Shown here: one piece after another, positions 1 through 10,808 of the stretch
Position numbering within the stretch: the first letter of the stretch is position 1
Layout: the number at the start of each line of letters is the position of its first letter
Origin: Tetrapyrgos nigripes
Taxonomy: Eukaryota; Basidiomycota; Agaricomycetes; Agaricales; Campanellaceae
Direction: 5' to 3'
Assembly: GCA_013368315.1 (NCBI GenBank)
Contig: JAACJM010000061.1
Span: 1-64,000, forward strand
Length of the DNA stretch: 64,000 bases
The notes under the pieces: generated by a model
What the model saw: only the letters and a program-made list of their open reading frames with translations
Database searches by the model: none
Told to the model about the DNA's origin: nothing
Program-made: the position numbers and the translations under genes

Positions 1-385
1 TTCTCTGAAGTTTTCTGGACCAATAGTAGTAGAATATTGACAAAGGTGATGCTTCTGGAGCCTCAGGCATAGTGCTATTGAAAGGAGGATGGCAGAACAA
101 ATTTGAGACACGACGCGTCTGAGCCACCGCGTGAACGCCTATTCACGTGCGTCCATTATGTCACATTATGTCATGTCATAACATCAGCGATCGTTCAACG
201 TTAGGACACATACAGGCTAAAGGGCGAGAAAAACGGGACACATGTTACATGGTAGCAAGTCGCACAGATCGGGCAACTGAAAATTATTGTGCACATTGAC
301 TAGCGTAGGTGTCCGAGGTCTTATTGACTATATAAGTACATATCACCGAGGTTATAACTACGCGGGCTAACGACTGATCCGGAGC

Positions 386-1710
386 AGTGAGGGCCTTCCG
401 GCTTTCCATAATCCCAAGCAATCAAAGACTGAATTCCACAAGTATTTCCGGGCTAATTACCTTTCTCATACATCCCCTCTTAGGGCTCAGCATGGGTACA
501 CCCGCAGATTACCTGTATCCGGACCCGCGGGTTTAGCTCAAGTCAAAACTCAAACCTGTATCTGGAGTATCCGACCCGTGGGTGGTACAGGTATCCTGTA
601 TCCGTATCTGAGTTTTGTCCAGGTACTTGCTGTAAAAATGTAGTTTTTTTATTGTAAAGCCTACATATTGAAATGTTTTATGCAAAAATAAATGTTCATT
701 TTCGAATATATATCTTCTCTCATGTGATTAGAACATTTTTTGTTTATAGAGTCAAACAATCCAGCAACAATACATATTTTTAATTGAGCCAAACAACTAA
801 AAAAGTGGTTTTTTAAATGAAAAAACCATAGATCTTGGGTGAATTTATGCATAAATATATAATTATTTCTACACATATATCCTTTCACATTTAATTGGAA
901 CATTTTATATCTATAGAATTAAGCAGTCTGACTACAATACATATTTTTAATTGAGAAAATGAGTCTCAGCCACAACATACATGTAGATACCTACACTTTT
1001 TGGGTTGCGAAAATGCAGATCCTTATCCAAAACCCATGTTTCTGATGAAAATAAACATTGTGTGTGTATTTTTTTACCTACAGATTTGGAAACAGGCTGT
1101 ATTATTTTTATTTTCTGGATACCTGCGGATACTGGGAAATTTTCAAAGTCAAACCCGCATCCGGTGGTATCCGTATCCGACAGGTGTGGCTGTGTCAGGT
1201 ATCCGGGACCCGCGGGTGTGGATACGGGTATCTGGCAAATACTCGTACCCGTGCTGAGCCCTATCCCCTCTTGCCCCTTCTTCCTCAGCCACCCCAATCG
1301 ACAATGACGTTGTCTATGTTGATGAATCGCCCCAGAAAAAGAAGATCTCCTGTTATCATCGCAAGGTAGATGCTCCGCGCGACGAATTGACTGAATTCTG
1401 GAAGCCGTCACCTCAGGATAGCAAGAAATACAACCCGATTGTTTGGTGGCAGGGTCAGAAGGCAGCATTTCCAAATCTTTACCGTCTGGCTCTGGATATC
1501 CTCTCTATCCCCGGTATGTGTCTCTGTATATTTTCTTTTGAGAAATGTGACTGACATTCATCTACAGGGTCTGCCGTCGCTGTAGAGTGTGTGTTCTCTG
1601 GTGGCCGTGACACTATTTCCCTTCGCCGTGCCAGTCTGCATGCAGATACTATTCGTATGCTTATGATAGCTAAAAACCGATTGCATTTAGCCCGTCGTAG
1701 TAGAAATTAG
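386..1710 (+). pseudogene. hAT transposase remnant, C-terminal part, split by a MITE
   Basis: The right part (about 1285-1710) reads as a hAT C-terminal dimerisation domain: DELTEFWKPSPQD, then WWQGQKAAFPNLYRLAL, a 54-nt intron (1514-1567, GTATGT...ACAG), then SAVAVECVFSGGRD and a stop at 1708-1710. The same frame continues upstream of the 481-1263 insertion (386-480, including FHKYFRANYLSHTSPL), so the insertion splits a formerly continuous exon. The catalytic core is not recognisable in the first 385 bases, so this is a broken copy. hAT transposases are cut-and-paste DDE enzymes; the C-terminal region mediates dimerisation. Confidence 0.8.
481..1263. mobile_element. Non-autonomous hAT element (MITE) with intact TIRs and TSD
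   Basis: The left end TAGGGCTCAGCATGGGTAC (481-499) is matched at 18 of 19 positions by the inverted right end (1245-1263). An exact 8-bp target duplication TCCCCTCT lies at 473-480 and 1264-1271. Subterminal regions carry repeated GGTATCCGTATCC / CCCGCGGG words, as hAT ends often do. The 783-bp interior is AT-rich with no convincing gene, so it must be mobilised in trans. Confidence 0.9.
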
Positions 1711-1730
1711 ACATAGTTTTCCTGCCTTAA

Positions 1731-1911
1731 ATTTTACAATAAAATTTCTACCCGTATCACCCGTATTACTGGTATATTATTACTGGTCCCGTACCATACT
1801 CGCCAGGGACTTGACCCCGTACGAATACTGATACGTGTACGGATTACCCGTATCTGACCCGTCATTTATACGGCCGTACCCGTACTACTGGACGGTGCGT
1901 AGCCCTAGCAC
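1731..1911. repeat. Probable right terminus of the outer hAT element
   Basis: After the transposase stop come many short direct and inverted words built on CCCGTAT / TACGGG. They end in GACGGTGCGTAGCCCTA, whose reverse complement starts TAGGGCT like the inner element. No matching left end is visible, so the outer element's limit is an inference. Confidence 0.45.
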
Positions 1912-1980
1912 CGATTAGGCATTGCCACACGCGGATTTCTACCGTTAACAAGTCAGCCTCATTCATTGGCTTCGTAAAAG

Positions 1981-2183
1981 TCCTGGATTAAGTGAGCGGC
2001 CGCCGACGTACAACTTACACTTACATTCCTTTGATCTCCTCCCTCGCTTTTGACAATGGAATGTCCTTTGGATGGGTCTACTTACACTATTTCACTGTGG
2101 CAGAGAACCAACTTAAATACACTAAAATCCTGGATTAAGCGGGCGGCCGCCGAGGCATACAACTTACATTTAAGTCTTTTGGT
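1981..2183. repeat. Duplicated leader segment upstream of the desaturase
   Basis: A block of about 50 bp beginning TCCTGGATTAAG and containing GCGGCCGCCGA then TACAACTTACA occurs at about 1981-2030 and again at about 2128-2183, with several substitutions. The copies lie 147 bp apart in direct orientation, in the promoter region of the gene starting at 2290. Confidence 0.75.
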
Positions 2184-2240
2184 CATTCCTCCTGCCGAAG
2201 CGTATCAGCGCATAGCAGGGGAGGGTCTATCTTGCTCAAA

Positions 2241-2247
2241 TATAAAA
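2241..2247 (+). promoter_or_regulatory. TATA box of the desaturase gene
   Basis: TATAAAA lies 43 nt upstream of the chosen ATG at 2290 and is followed by a pyrimidine-rich leader. The position is right for a short 5' UTR. Confidence 0.55.
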
Positions 2248-2289
2248 CCTCCATCACAAAATCTTCCCTCCTTGCTTCTAGCCGTCATC

Positions 2290-4620
2290 ATGGGCTCCTC
2301 TACACTCTCCTCGCCTTCTCCTTCAAAACCTCCTCCGATTTGGTGGTCCCAAGGCATTATCTTCATCTCTATTCACGTCGCAGCTATTGCTGGAGTCTGC
2401 TACTTTCCGCCAAGTGTAGTTTCGTGGTGGAATCTCGTTCTCATGTTTGTGCTATGGCGAGCTGCGGTATTTGGGTGCGTGTTGGACTTTCTGTCACGAA
2501 ATGGCGCGTACTGACGGACTTGAAGCGTAACCATAGGTTACCACCGCCTGTATTCTCACAGAGCGTTCCGAGCATCATTCGGACTTCGTGTCGTATTAGC
2601 AGCTATGGGTGCGGCTGCATTCCAGGGGTCTATCAAGGTGAGATGCTCTCCCAACTCCTGATTATCCTTTTCTGATGAAAATCTTTGTAGTGGTGGTGAG
2701 TGAGACATCTCTTGTCCCCCGATTCCTAGATTCCCGATTATCCTGAACCCATTAACTAGGGCTATGCTTCATCGTCTTCATCATGTGCGTTGTTTCTGCG
2801 TCCCGATGGCCATATTCAGTACTCATAATATTGATGATTGCAGCGCTTCACAGATGATCTCGTTCACGATCCGTATGTTGTAAATTCTAAAAATGAAAGA
2901 TCGAAAAGTCTGATGGAATGATAGTTATCCTGCAACCAGGGGAATGTTGTTCTCTCATATGGGTTGGATATTCTTCAATCCAACGTTTGAAAAGATGAAA
3001 TTGGTGGATAAAGAGGATTTGGATAACGACTCAGGTGCGTAATGTCGATTTTGAGTATGCCATTCTTTGTTACTCATTCTTTTTACATCAGTGGTACGCC
3101 TTCAACATCGATATTACGGTTCGTCAGCGTTTGCATCCACCTACGTTCTAAGTTCATCCTAACTTGGTCTGTAATACGTCTAGTCCCACTTGCACTGTTC
3201 ATTGGGTTCGTTTTACCGTCCTCGCTTGGTTTACTCTGGGGAGAACCACTTCAAGCCTTTATCTGGGGTGGACTGGTTTCCAAGTTATTCATTTGGCATT
3301 CCATTTTATTGCTGAACTCGTGAGTGATTTATTTCAAAGCTTTGACGCGGAATCAAACAAATTACTGATTTTATTTCTCGTCATTCTCACTCTGGTCTCC
3401 TCTACATCGTTCTAGACTGGCCCACTGGAACGGTCATCAACCATACTCTGACGAGGACACATCTCGCGGTAATTTGGTGCGCCCACAATGGTCCTCATCG
3501 TTCATCGGCTTCGCACATTAATAAATCATCAGATCGTTGCCGTTTTGACAGGTGGAGAAGGAAGCCATAACTTTGTGAGTATTGGTTCTGTATCCACTTT
3601 ATTTCCCTTTCTGACTCTTTCTCTTAGCACGTAGGTCATGCTCGGTGCTTCTAGCCTCGAAGCTGCTAACATCCTCATTGCTCCTTTGCATACTACTCCG
3701 TCGGCGAAATGGGTTTTGCGGTGTTGTTATTGGCATCTGGTTTCCCATATATCGCTATCCCTGGTTTGTTGGTTTGGTCGTTCATCACTGACTCCATTAT
3801 ATTCTGTGATTTCCGCATTCATGCAACGTTCTCCATCCGCATCGATCCATATGTTCACATTTGCAGCATACATTCCCTCACGACTTCCGTTCTGGACCAA
3901 CTCTCTTCTCATGGGATCCCAGCAAATGGTTCATTTACATCCTCCACTATTGCGGCTTGATCACTGGTCTTCGTCGTGCTCGCGAGAAGGATGTAAACGA
4001 AGCTCGGTCTTATATGACTTACAAAGAAACCTACGGTGTTCCTCCTCCTGAAGATAGCGAAGAAGAAGACTTTGAATTTTCTTCTGTGGATCATTCTGGT
4101 ACTCAGAGTGACGGTGATTCTGCTTCGTCTCATGATGAAGAGGCATCAGGATCAGGATCAGCGTCGGGTTCGAGTTCAAGGAGTTCGGGTAGTAGTACCA
4201 GTACTATGAGGACGAGATCGTCAAATGGTAGAGGCAAATGGCCGATGTGGACAATGAAGGACGTAGAGGAGTATGTGGATGCGAAGCAGGGGAGATGTGT
4301 GTTGGTGATTGGGGAATGGGTCGTTGATGCGACTTCGTATCTTGGCGAACACGTACGTGAATTGCATTTCTGATTAGCTGTGTGATTGATAGTTATCTAT
4401 CTAGCCTGGTGGTGGTGCTCTCCTGAGGAAATATGCGTTCAAGAAAGCGAATCCCGGATCAGGCTCGGACTCCAAGTTAAATCCGGAAAGTCAATGGCCC
4501 GACTCTACCTGGGCTTTCGAAGGTGGACTGAACAACCACTCAAGAACTGCAGTTAGGAGAATGAAAGATTTTAGGCTGGGGCGATATCATACAAAAACCG
4601 CTGCTCCGGACGAGAATTGA
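2290..4620 (+). CDS. OLE1: Acyl-CoA delta-9 desaturase with C-terminal cytochrome b5 domain
   Basis: Makes oleoyl/palmitoleoyl-CoA from saturated acyl-CoA in the ER membrane, with electrons from its fused cytochrome b5. Thirteen exons give an uninterrupted 478-residue frame: 2290-2474, 2526-2637, 2691-2695, 2760-2784, 2844-2872, 2925-3034, 3092-3118, 3184-3319, 3416-3476, 3533-3574, 3628-3630, 3867-4352, 4405-4620. The three histidine boxes HRLYSH, HRLHH and HNFHH are present; the second is joined through a 5-nt exon, the third needs a 3-nt exon (CAC). Conserved stretches include FSHMGWIFFNPT, NSLAHWNGHQPYSDED and HDFRSGP. A Ser/acidic-rich linker leads to the b5 domain with haem ligands in EHPGGG and NNHS. 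The start was chosen because family similarity begins soon after it (PPIWWSQ) and a TATA box lies upstream. Family is certain; the exact ends of the two microexons are inferred. Confidence 0.9.
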
Positions 4621-4980
4621 GAACCTTGAGAAGGTCGGGAAAATTCAGTTTATCGAAGTCATTATTCATTGCTTAGCGGACGCGATGAGCCGAGGCCGTT
4701 CTTTTCATAATGTACGGGTGTACGGGCTTACGGGTGCGGACGACATATACAACATTCACTGACATTCCCTTCCATCCTCATTGTATAGATATGGGTTTCC
4801 ATCTCCTCGTGTATGAGTTCATTCATCTCTGTCCCTTTCTTTCAGTTCTCTTCACTTCTCTTATCTATCTTCACATCTTACCACTCTCTACTATCACATC
4901 ATGGCCGGTCTCTTTGCACATGATATCATCTCTCTCTGTCTCTTTATCTCGTTCCTCTGTCCCTTTGTTTTTACCAGTAC

Positions 4981-5181
4981 AGAGGGATTTTTTGGTACAC
5001 TTCTTAGGACTTACCTTCACTTAAGTGTTCATTTATGTATTTATTGATTTATTTATTGATGCATGGGTCGAGGCATGGGAGAGAGGGATTTTCTGGTACA
5101 CTAGTTAGGACTTACCTTCAATTAAGTGTTCATTTATGTATTTATTCATTGATTGATGCAGGGACTGAGGCATGGGAGATA
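4981..5181. repeat. Tandem duplication, two units of about 101 bp
   Basis: Unit 1 (4981-5081) and unit 2 (5082-5181) both run from AGAGGGATTTT through GGACTTACCTTCA and TTAAGTGTTCATTTATG to GAGGCATGGGAGA, with scattered substitutions and small gaps. No coding capacity was recognised. The flanks (4621-4980 and 5182-5456) hold nothing I can identify. Confidence 0.85.
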
Positions 5182-5456
5182 TGAGGTTGATGAAAATATG
5201 TTGGTATGGGCCACTGTATACAGCAGCAGGTATGAGTCCCCATACCATTGCCCAAAAATCAATTAAATTATTGGCTCTGAGGGGGTAGGTGTGGGCCATG
5301 GACTGGGCACTGGTTCACTGCTTGGCGAAAGCTTGATGGGAGAAGGTGCTTGGTGGCGGGTCTGCTGTGTTGGCAGAAGTATAACCCAGATCCAAATAGT
5401 GCAACAATTTGAGCTCAGAATAAGACTCATTGCTGTGTACTTGGAAGCATACTTAC

Positions 5457-5884
5457 TGTCATGAATCCCTTCCTGCCTTCACTTCCAGACCCTGTGTCCC
5501 ATTCCTTCTACTTCTTTTGTTCTAGATCTCATCTCCTGGTACCTATGGCTTCTATCTTCTTTGGTATATCATTTCTCTGACTGACAGATCATATCTGCTT
5601 CTACTGCACATATTGACATCACTTAGACATATGACTATCATCCTATGATTGCCTCCATCAGATACCTGCCGGTCTAGCTTCGCACTTTTGTATATTTACT
5701 ACATGGCTTTGTAGATAGGTTCCTTAGTCTGTCCATACTGCTCAGCATTGTCCTCAGTACTATGTAGACTCTGGCCCAGTACTGGCTTACTCACTTATCT
5801 ATCTATTATCTTTGTTGTTCTTGTCTTTGCTCCTGTGTGGTGGCCTGAGAGGCATCCAGTCCCTATCAGAACCTGTTCTTGACA
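5457..5884. mobile_element. Solo LTR with 5-bp target duplication
   Basis: It starts TGTCATGAATC and ends GTTCTTGACA (TGTCA...TGACA inverted ends). It is flanked by CTTAC (5452-5456) and CTTAT (5885-5889), a one-mismatch target duplication. The same family occurs at 57796-58264 with a perfect duplication. No internal retrotransposon genes adjoin it, so it is a solo LTR left by LTR-LTR recombination. Confidence 0.8.
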
Positions 5885-7758
5885 CTTATGAAAATATTTA
5901 TTCTGCTTCAAATCAACACTTTGAACCTCCACTGTTTTACTCAAGGCCTCCAGGTTCTTTCAGATTTCACTAAAATCAGGACAAAAGGTCAGTTATTTTA
6001 CCATTCAGTTTATTCATTCTGTGGAAATCTTTGTTTGGATAATTTGGCACTCACCGTAATATCAATTGGAAGAGCTGGACGCAACTCTCGAACATGATGG
6101 TCTGCACACATACGTCCCTGGCTGATTTCATTCAAGTCCACATCTAAGCCAAATGGATGTCAGACTCAGTTTGCTGTAGGTGTAACATGCCAGTCAGCTT
6201 ATTATGCCCTGAGTTGTCATGAGGAGTTGTCAAAGCAATCCAAGAGTCAAAAGATTCAAAAGATTTATAATGATCAAAAAATTTGGCATAGGTACATACC
6301 TGAACATCCAGCAGAATTTTTCCACCTCGAGCCATTGCTAAAGGGTGCCTTGACCAAGGGTCCTCATACAACCTTGAGTTCAAGCTACAAAAATTTCAAG
6401 ATGCTGATCAACTAGTCATCAAAAATCATCAAGGCTTACCTCTTCATCTTCCTAGGATACCTTCAGCCTTTTGAGGTGTGTATCCTATCCATGTTTCTGC
6501 ACTTTCGCTACATCTTTGTCTTTTTGTTTTGCTTATCAATGCTTTTTCCTTTTCTTTATGTCCTCCTGTGGCCTGCATTTCACATCTCCTTACTCTACCT
6601 ACCTGTGCCTGTGCTGTTCATCGTATGCATTTTGCCCACATCCCCACCTACTGGGTCTCACTTCACCTTTGGCCCAGCCCATTCTACCTACCCAAACATC
6701 CAAACATCTGACAAAAAAGCTTCCCTTCCCTTTCCACCTCCCCTCCATCCTATTCATCCTCTTCTTCATTCTCTCTGCCGTACTCTCCTTTGTGGTAAGG
6801 GTTATGTTGATTTTTGCTTTGTGGGTGGTTATCTGAGGTGAAACATCCATCAAAGTCCAAGACAATGGGTGTATAGAAAAGTCACGTTGAGTCGGGGGAA
6901 AGGGTAGGAAAAGATAGGGCCTATATTGGTCTAGAACAATAAGATATACCAAAAAGGGTAGGACCTTTTACAATAATATTGTCCACAATCCACAAGCATA
7001 ATGAGGAGTGATTTGTCTCCTTATTGCTCCTTCTCCCTGTTCCATTCAGCAGGCTCAGAATTTTTGCTCTTTGTTTTCTTTGACCGAGTGGGAGGGGCAG
7101 AGGTAGCTAGTATGATGATATGCTGCTGGGGCCATATGACACTTTGTGTTTCTCAAGGGAAGAAATTGGAAAGTTGATTGATTTATATCTGGCAAGGGAT
7201 ATGATCTGCTCAAAAGAGAGGACTGTACAGTATTCCTTGGGTTCATTGAGCTTTATCAAGGATCTCGTCTGCATAAAACACATGCTATATCTATGCAACT
7301 CTGAGTCACAAGATATTAAGTACTTCTAACTTGCTTCAAGACCAAGTTTTTTGTACATGATCTCCTATAGATGAGGCAAGATTGAAAACCAAAATCCCTA
7401 TCCATAATGCTTTATTTATATGCTCTACCCTCTCATTTGGCCTCATCAACATCATGGTCCACCTCTGTGATTGCGTTCATTTCAATGGCAATAACAGGCT
7501 GAGTGTGGTTCTGGAACACTGTCATTGTCAATTACTTCTTGTACATGCCACCTGGAGTACCCAATAATATTAATAAGATAAATACTTAATGCAGACAGTC
7601 ATAAATAAGGACAGCTTTTAGTAAGTGATTTGGCCATATATATGGTATGCAGTCTTCAGTATCATTCAACCTACAGCCCCAAAGAACAAAGTAACAGACA
7701 CAAATACAGAAGGAGGGGACAAGAAACCCAGAAACCTACAGACCAGATATTTCTAAAT
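5885..7758. other. CpG-poor stretch without a recognisable gene
   Basis: Short minus-strand open stretches look coding-like, for example a peptide with PWSRHPLAMARGGKILLD near 6310-6370 followed by a GT donor, and CADHHVRELRPALPID near 6070-6110. I cannot assign a family and the frames are not joined by a consistent splice pattern. The rest (6430-7750) is pyrimidine-rich or AT-rich DNA with only random open frames. CpG is scarce throughout, as in the decayed repeats elsewhere in the window. Confidence 0.4.
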
Positions 7759-8190
7759 CTAGAATTTATTGGCAAAACCCTCTTCACTATCACTGTAAGC
7801 AGTGCTGCTTCCGAGTCCAGAACCCAGCTCATTGTATGGAGCAACCTTGAGTCTCTGAGAAGGAGGAATAGCCTTGTTGTCCAATGTGTGTGGATGACCT
7901 CCTTGTAGTACACCAACACGTTTCATAGCAAGGAGCTATGATGGAAAAACCATGATGAGGAACACATCCACCAGTGATATTGCTCCACAAGACTTACATT
8001 GTGTGCAGCATTAGAGTGGTCGTAGACACCACCAAAGAATGTCATGGTAGCATCTTTGCCTGTGAGATGATAGTCACTAAAGATGAAAAGATAACTGAAG
8101 GAGACCAATGAACTGATGAATTTGATCAGTAAATGGGCACCTCCAGGGTATTCCTCAATGAAATTGGAGACATCCTGGATGAAACCAGAA
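7759..8190 (-). pseudogene. Delta-9 desaturase C-terminal remnant (cytochrome b5 domain)
   Basis: Three minus-strand pieces match the end of an OLE1-type desaturase: DVSNFIEEYPGGAHLL, then (after an apparent intron) GKDATMTFFGGVYDHSNAAHN, then KRVGVLQGGHPHTLDNKAIP running to a stop at 7759-7761. The diagnostic HPGG haem-ligand motif reads YPGG, replacing an axial histidine, while the second histidine (DHSNAAHN) remains. No desaturase histidine boxes are found upstream (8200-8800), so the gene lacks its catalytic part. It differs clearly from the desaturase at 2290-4620, so it is a decayed paralogue, not a recent duplicate. Confidence 0.65.
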
Positions 8191-8796
8191 GTCAATGATT
8201 GCTCTCAGACTAAATAAAGTTTCATGGTGAGAAATACTGCAACTCTAGATCAACCAATCATGACTACATGTTAATGGACCCAGTTGTTCTCATTAAGATT
8301 GCCCTTTTACAAGCATGACTTTTTGGCTAGACTCAAATTACGAGGCCGAAATGAAATGAAGGACAAGTTCTTTACACTCCATTTCTGCATGTGGCTATGT
8401 CAAATCGCCCCCTGGTTTCCCTGTTTGTCTATTCCTAAATCTCCCAAGCTTTGTTTTGGACAGTGATGTCACAGTTTGTTTGCTTAAAGCCTGTGTCTAA
8501 CAACCCCGCATTGTCTTCCCATTTATTGCCCATTTACCATCATCTCAAATACAATTTAATGGCTAGTATGAGGTAAATTCTGCAGCCTCGTACTCGCCAC
8601 GCCACAGCGCTGGCCCACATCCCTTTCATCAATCAATTTATCTTGTTATACGAAGCCTTGTGTGCTGGGTCAATACAGCTCATATTGCCCACTATCATTT
8701 AGTTCACCCTATATTTGATTTTTTGGCACATTTCTCTCTTGTTTCTATGCAATTGGAGAGTCAAGAATCTGGATATCCTTCTCTCCTTGGCAGTAC

Positions 8797-9290
8797 TAGT
8801 GTTGCACACAGCTCAGCTCCACTCGGCTAAGCCATTGAGCCGAGCCAGTTTTGAGCCATGGCTTGAACTGTTGGAGTCAATGCTAAGAATCCCATGTTGT
8901 ACTGGCTCTTTGAGGCTGCCCCAGCACTCCCAGACAGTCTTAATAGCTTACTGAAGTACCACAAATGCTAACTGCTAACAGAAAGTGTTTTGGTTGTCAG
9001 TGAATAGAATTTGCAAATCACTGCAAATCACTGTTCCTTGACAGCACTGTTCCCATGACTTCGGATTTAGTGGTAGTCACCAAAAATGCAAGTAATGCAT
9101 CGACATCACCCTAAGTAGTGCTCTGAGCAATCGCAGAACATGCAAGAAGGCATGACAAGACAATCCCATAGTTATAGTACTGTAAACAATGTGACCAAAG
9201 AGTTTTGCATTGACTCAGCATGGCTCGAGTCAGAGCGAGCCATTAATTTAACAGCTATGGTCTGAGTCGAGCCGAGTCTGTGCAACACTA
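8797..9290. mobile_element. hAT-type MITE
   Basis: Terminal inverted repeats start TAGTGTTGCACA (8797-8808) and end TGTGCAACACTA (9279-9290), perfect over 12 bp and continuing imperfectly through GCTCAGCTC/GAGTCGAGC words. They are flanked by GGCAGTAC (8789-8796) and GGCAGCAC (9291-9298), an 8-bp duplication with one mismatch. No coding capacity. Its ends differ from the 481-1263 element, so it is a separate hAT family. Confidence 0.88.
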
Positions 9291-9452
9291 GGCAGCACTA
9301 GAATAAAATAATGTGTATTTCACCATGGTTGAGTTCTTCAGGCCTTGTACTCGCCACGCCTCGGTGCTGGCCCATACCCCCTTCATAATAAAAGCCAGTA
9401 CCAAACAGTTGAGCGCTCATTAAGCGCTCGCCATTTCCTCTCCTTCCTTTAG

Positions 9453-10010
9453 GCCTCGTTATTGCCACACGCAGTGGTGGCCTACATCTCCTTCATGCTG
9501 AGTAGAGAGCTCTCAAAGTCCTTTAGATGACTACGCTACTTAAACATACCAAATGCTTCCCTTTATCAGACAAGAGGTCATAAACCAGGAGAAAACATGT
9601 ACCTTGAGAACGCTGACCCCGTATACACATAATTTGGTGCGTCATGATTGTCGATGTCATTACTGTCGTGGTTCAAGAGCAAGCTTTGAAGCTTGTGAAG
9701 TCTGGTCACCTGCCAACACGACATGACGCGCCGCGTCGGTGGTGTTGGGAGCACTGAAAATTACACCGTCATACTGAATCAATTTGCCCACAGACTCTGA
9801 GTCTGATCTTCAGCAAACATTGAGATGAAACATTCAGGTGAGCCAAAGTGGCAACAAAGTGGTGACAAATTCATCCATTCTCAAATCAAGTATAGATCGC
9901 CCGGATGCATATGGTATGTAAACAGTAATGTGAAAGCTTGTTATGAGTGCTTTTTCTTCTAGTCGAGTAATGTACCATACAGTACTATACGCTGAAGCAG
10001 TACGAACCCT
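9453..10010. repeat. Dispersed repeat A, copy 1
   Basis: Resembles 24920-25435 over its whole length. Shared landmarks are GCCTCGT..TCGCCAC near the start, GAGTAGAGAGCTC, AAATGCTTCCC, TGATCTTCAGCAAACATTGA and TGCCTTTTCTTCTAGTCG. The opening word (TCGCCACGC..CAGCGCTGGCCCACATCC) also occurs alone near 8588 and 9350. The function is not recognised; both copies precede repeat B. Confidence 0.75.
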
Positions 10011-10808
10011 TCCTTCTTCCTTCCCTAACACCTTGTGATATTGTTGATCTGATCTGTATGATCTAACGAAGACTGCTTAAAGACTTGTCATTGGTCAAAG
10101 CTCGTCTCTGGGGTCAGAACATAATATTCAAATAAGTATTCCTCAAATGTACAATAACTGAGAAATGAACAATCTGAGTTGATTGCTGAGATATCTGAGA
10201 ATGTAATAGACTGGACCTAATAATCCAGAACCAAGAAGTCTTGGACGAAATACATAGAGTGTGCAAAGTCATACAATATTTAACAGAAAGCTCTGAGTCA
10301 AAATATCTTGATCAGAGAACTCAATGTTCAATAAATCTGTCTTTGGCATAGATGTCGGGATCACACTCTGTGAGAGAGTAGACGTAAGTGAGAATATAAG
10401 ATATAGATTGAGTGGTACTTCACAGGGGAAGTAGTAGCTTGGTAGGTGAAGTAGTTGTTAGGGAACTTGTTTGTATAACTTCTTCTTGTTATACACAAAA
10501 TTGGGCTACTTATATACTTGTAGAATAAGTATTTCAAATTACTGTGCAACTGAGGCGCAGTAAAAAGTGGTACGATAAAGAAATAATGACTACGGAGCAG
10601 TAACTGCGGCTAAGTAACTGTGCCCAAAGTGACTTTATTGCGCAGTGACTGTGGACTGTAGGTAAATTGGTAAATGAAATAGAACTTAGTCTCATGAATG
10701 AAATATCCAATAATCCTAATAAGTAAAATTATCTCACACTGTGGCAATATCTGTCCAATGTGTAAAAACCACAAAGTGGGTTTACAGATATCCTATGTAT
10801 TACAACAT
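10011..10808. other. No gene seen; AT-rich spacer with CAGTGACTGTG-like words
   Basis: AT-rich DNA with a short run of related words (AGTAACTGCGG, AAGTAACTGTG, GCAGTGACTGTGG) at about 10598-10655. No supported gene. It lies downstream of the minus-strand gene at 10809-12277 and may hold its 3' UTR. Confidence 0.4.

Noticed and set aside
1000..1369. Several plus-strand open frames across the MITE right end
   Set aside because: They run through TIR and subterminal repeats and do not match the transposase frame.
3638..4051. Open frames inside the long desaturase intron
   Set aside because: No start context or family match; the flanking exons splice around this sequence. Kept only as a note on the intron's origin.
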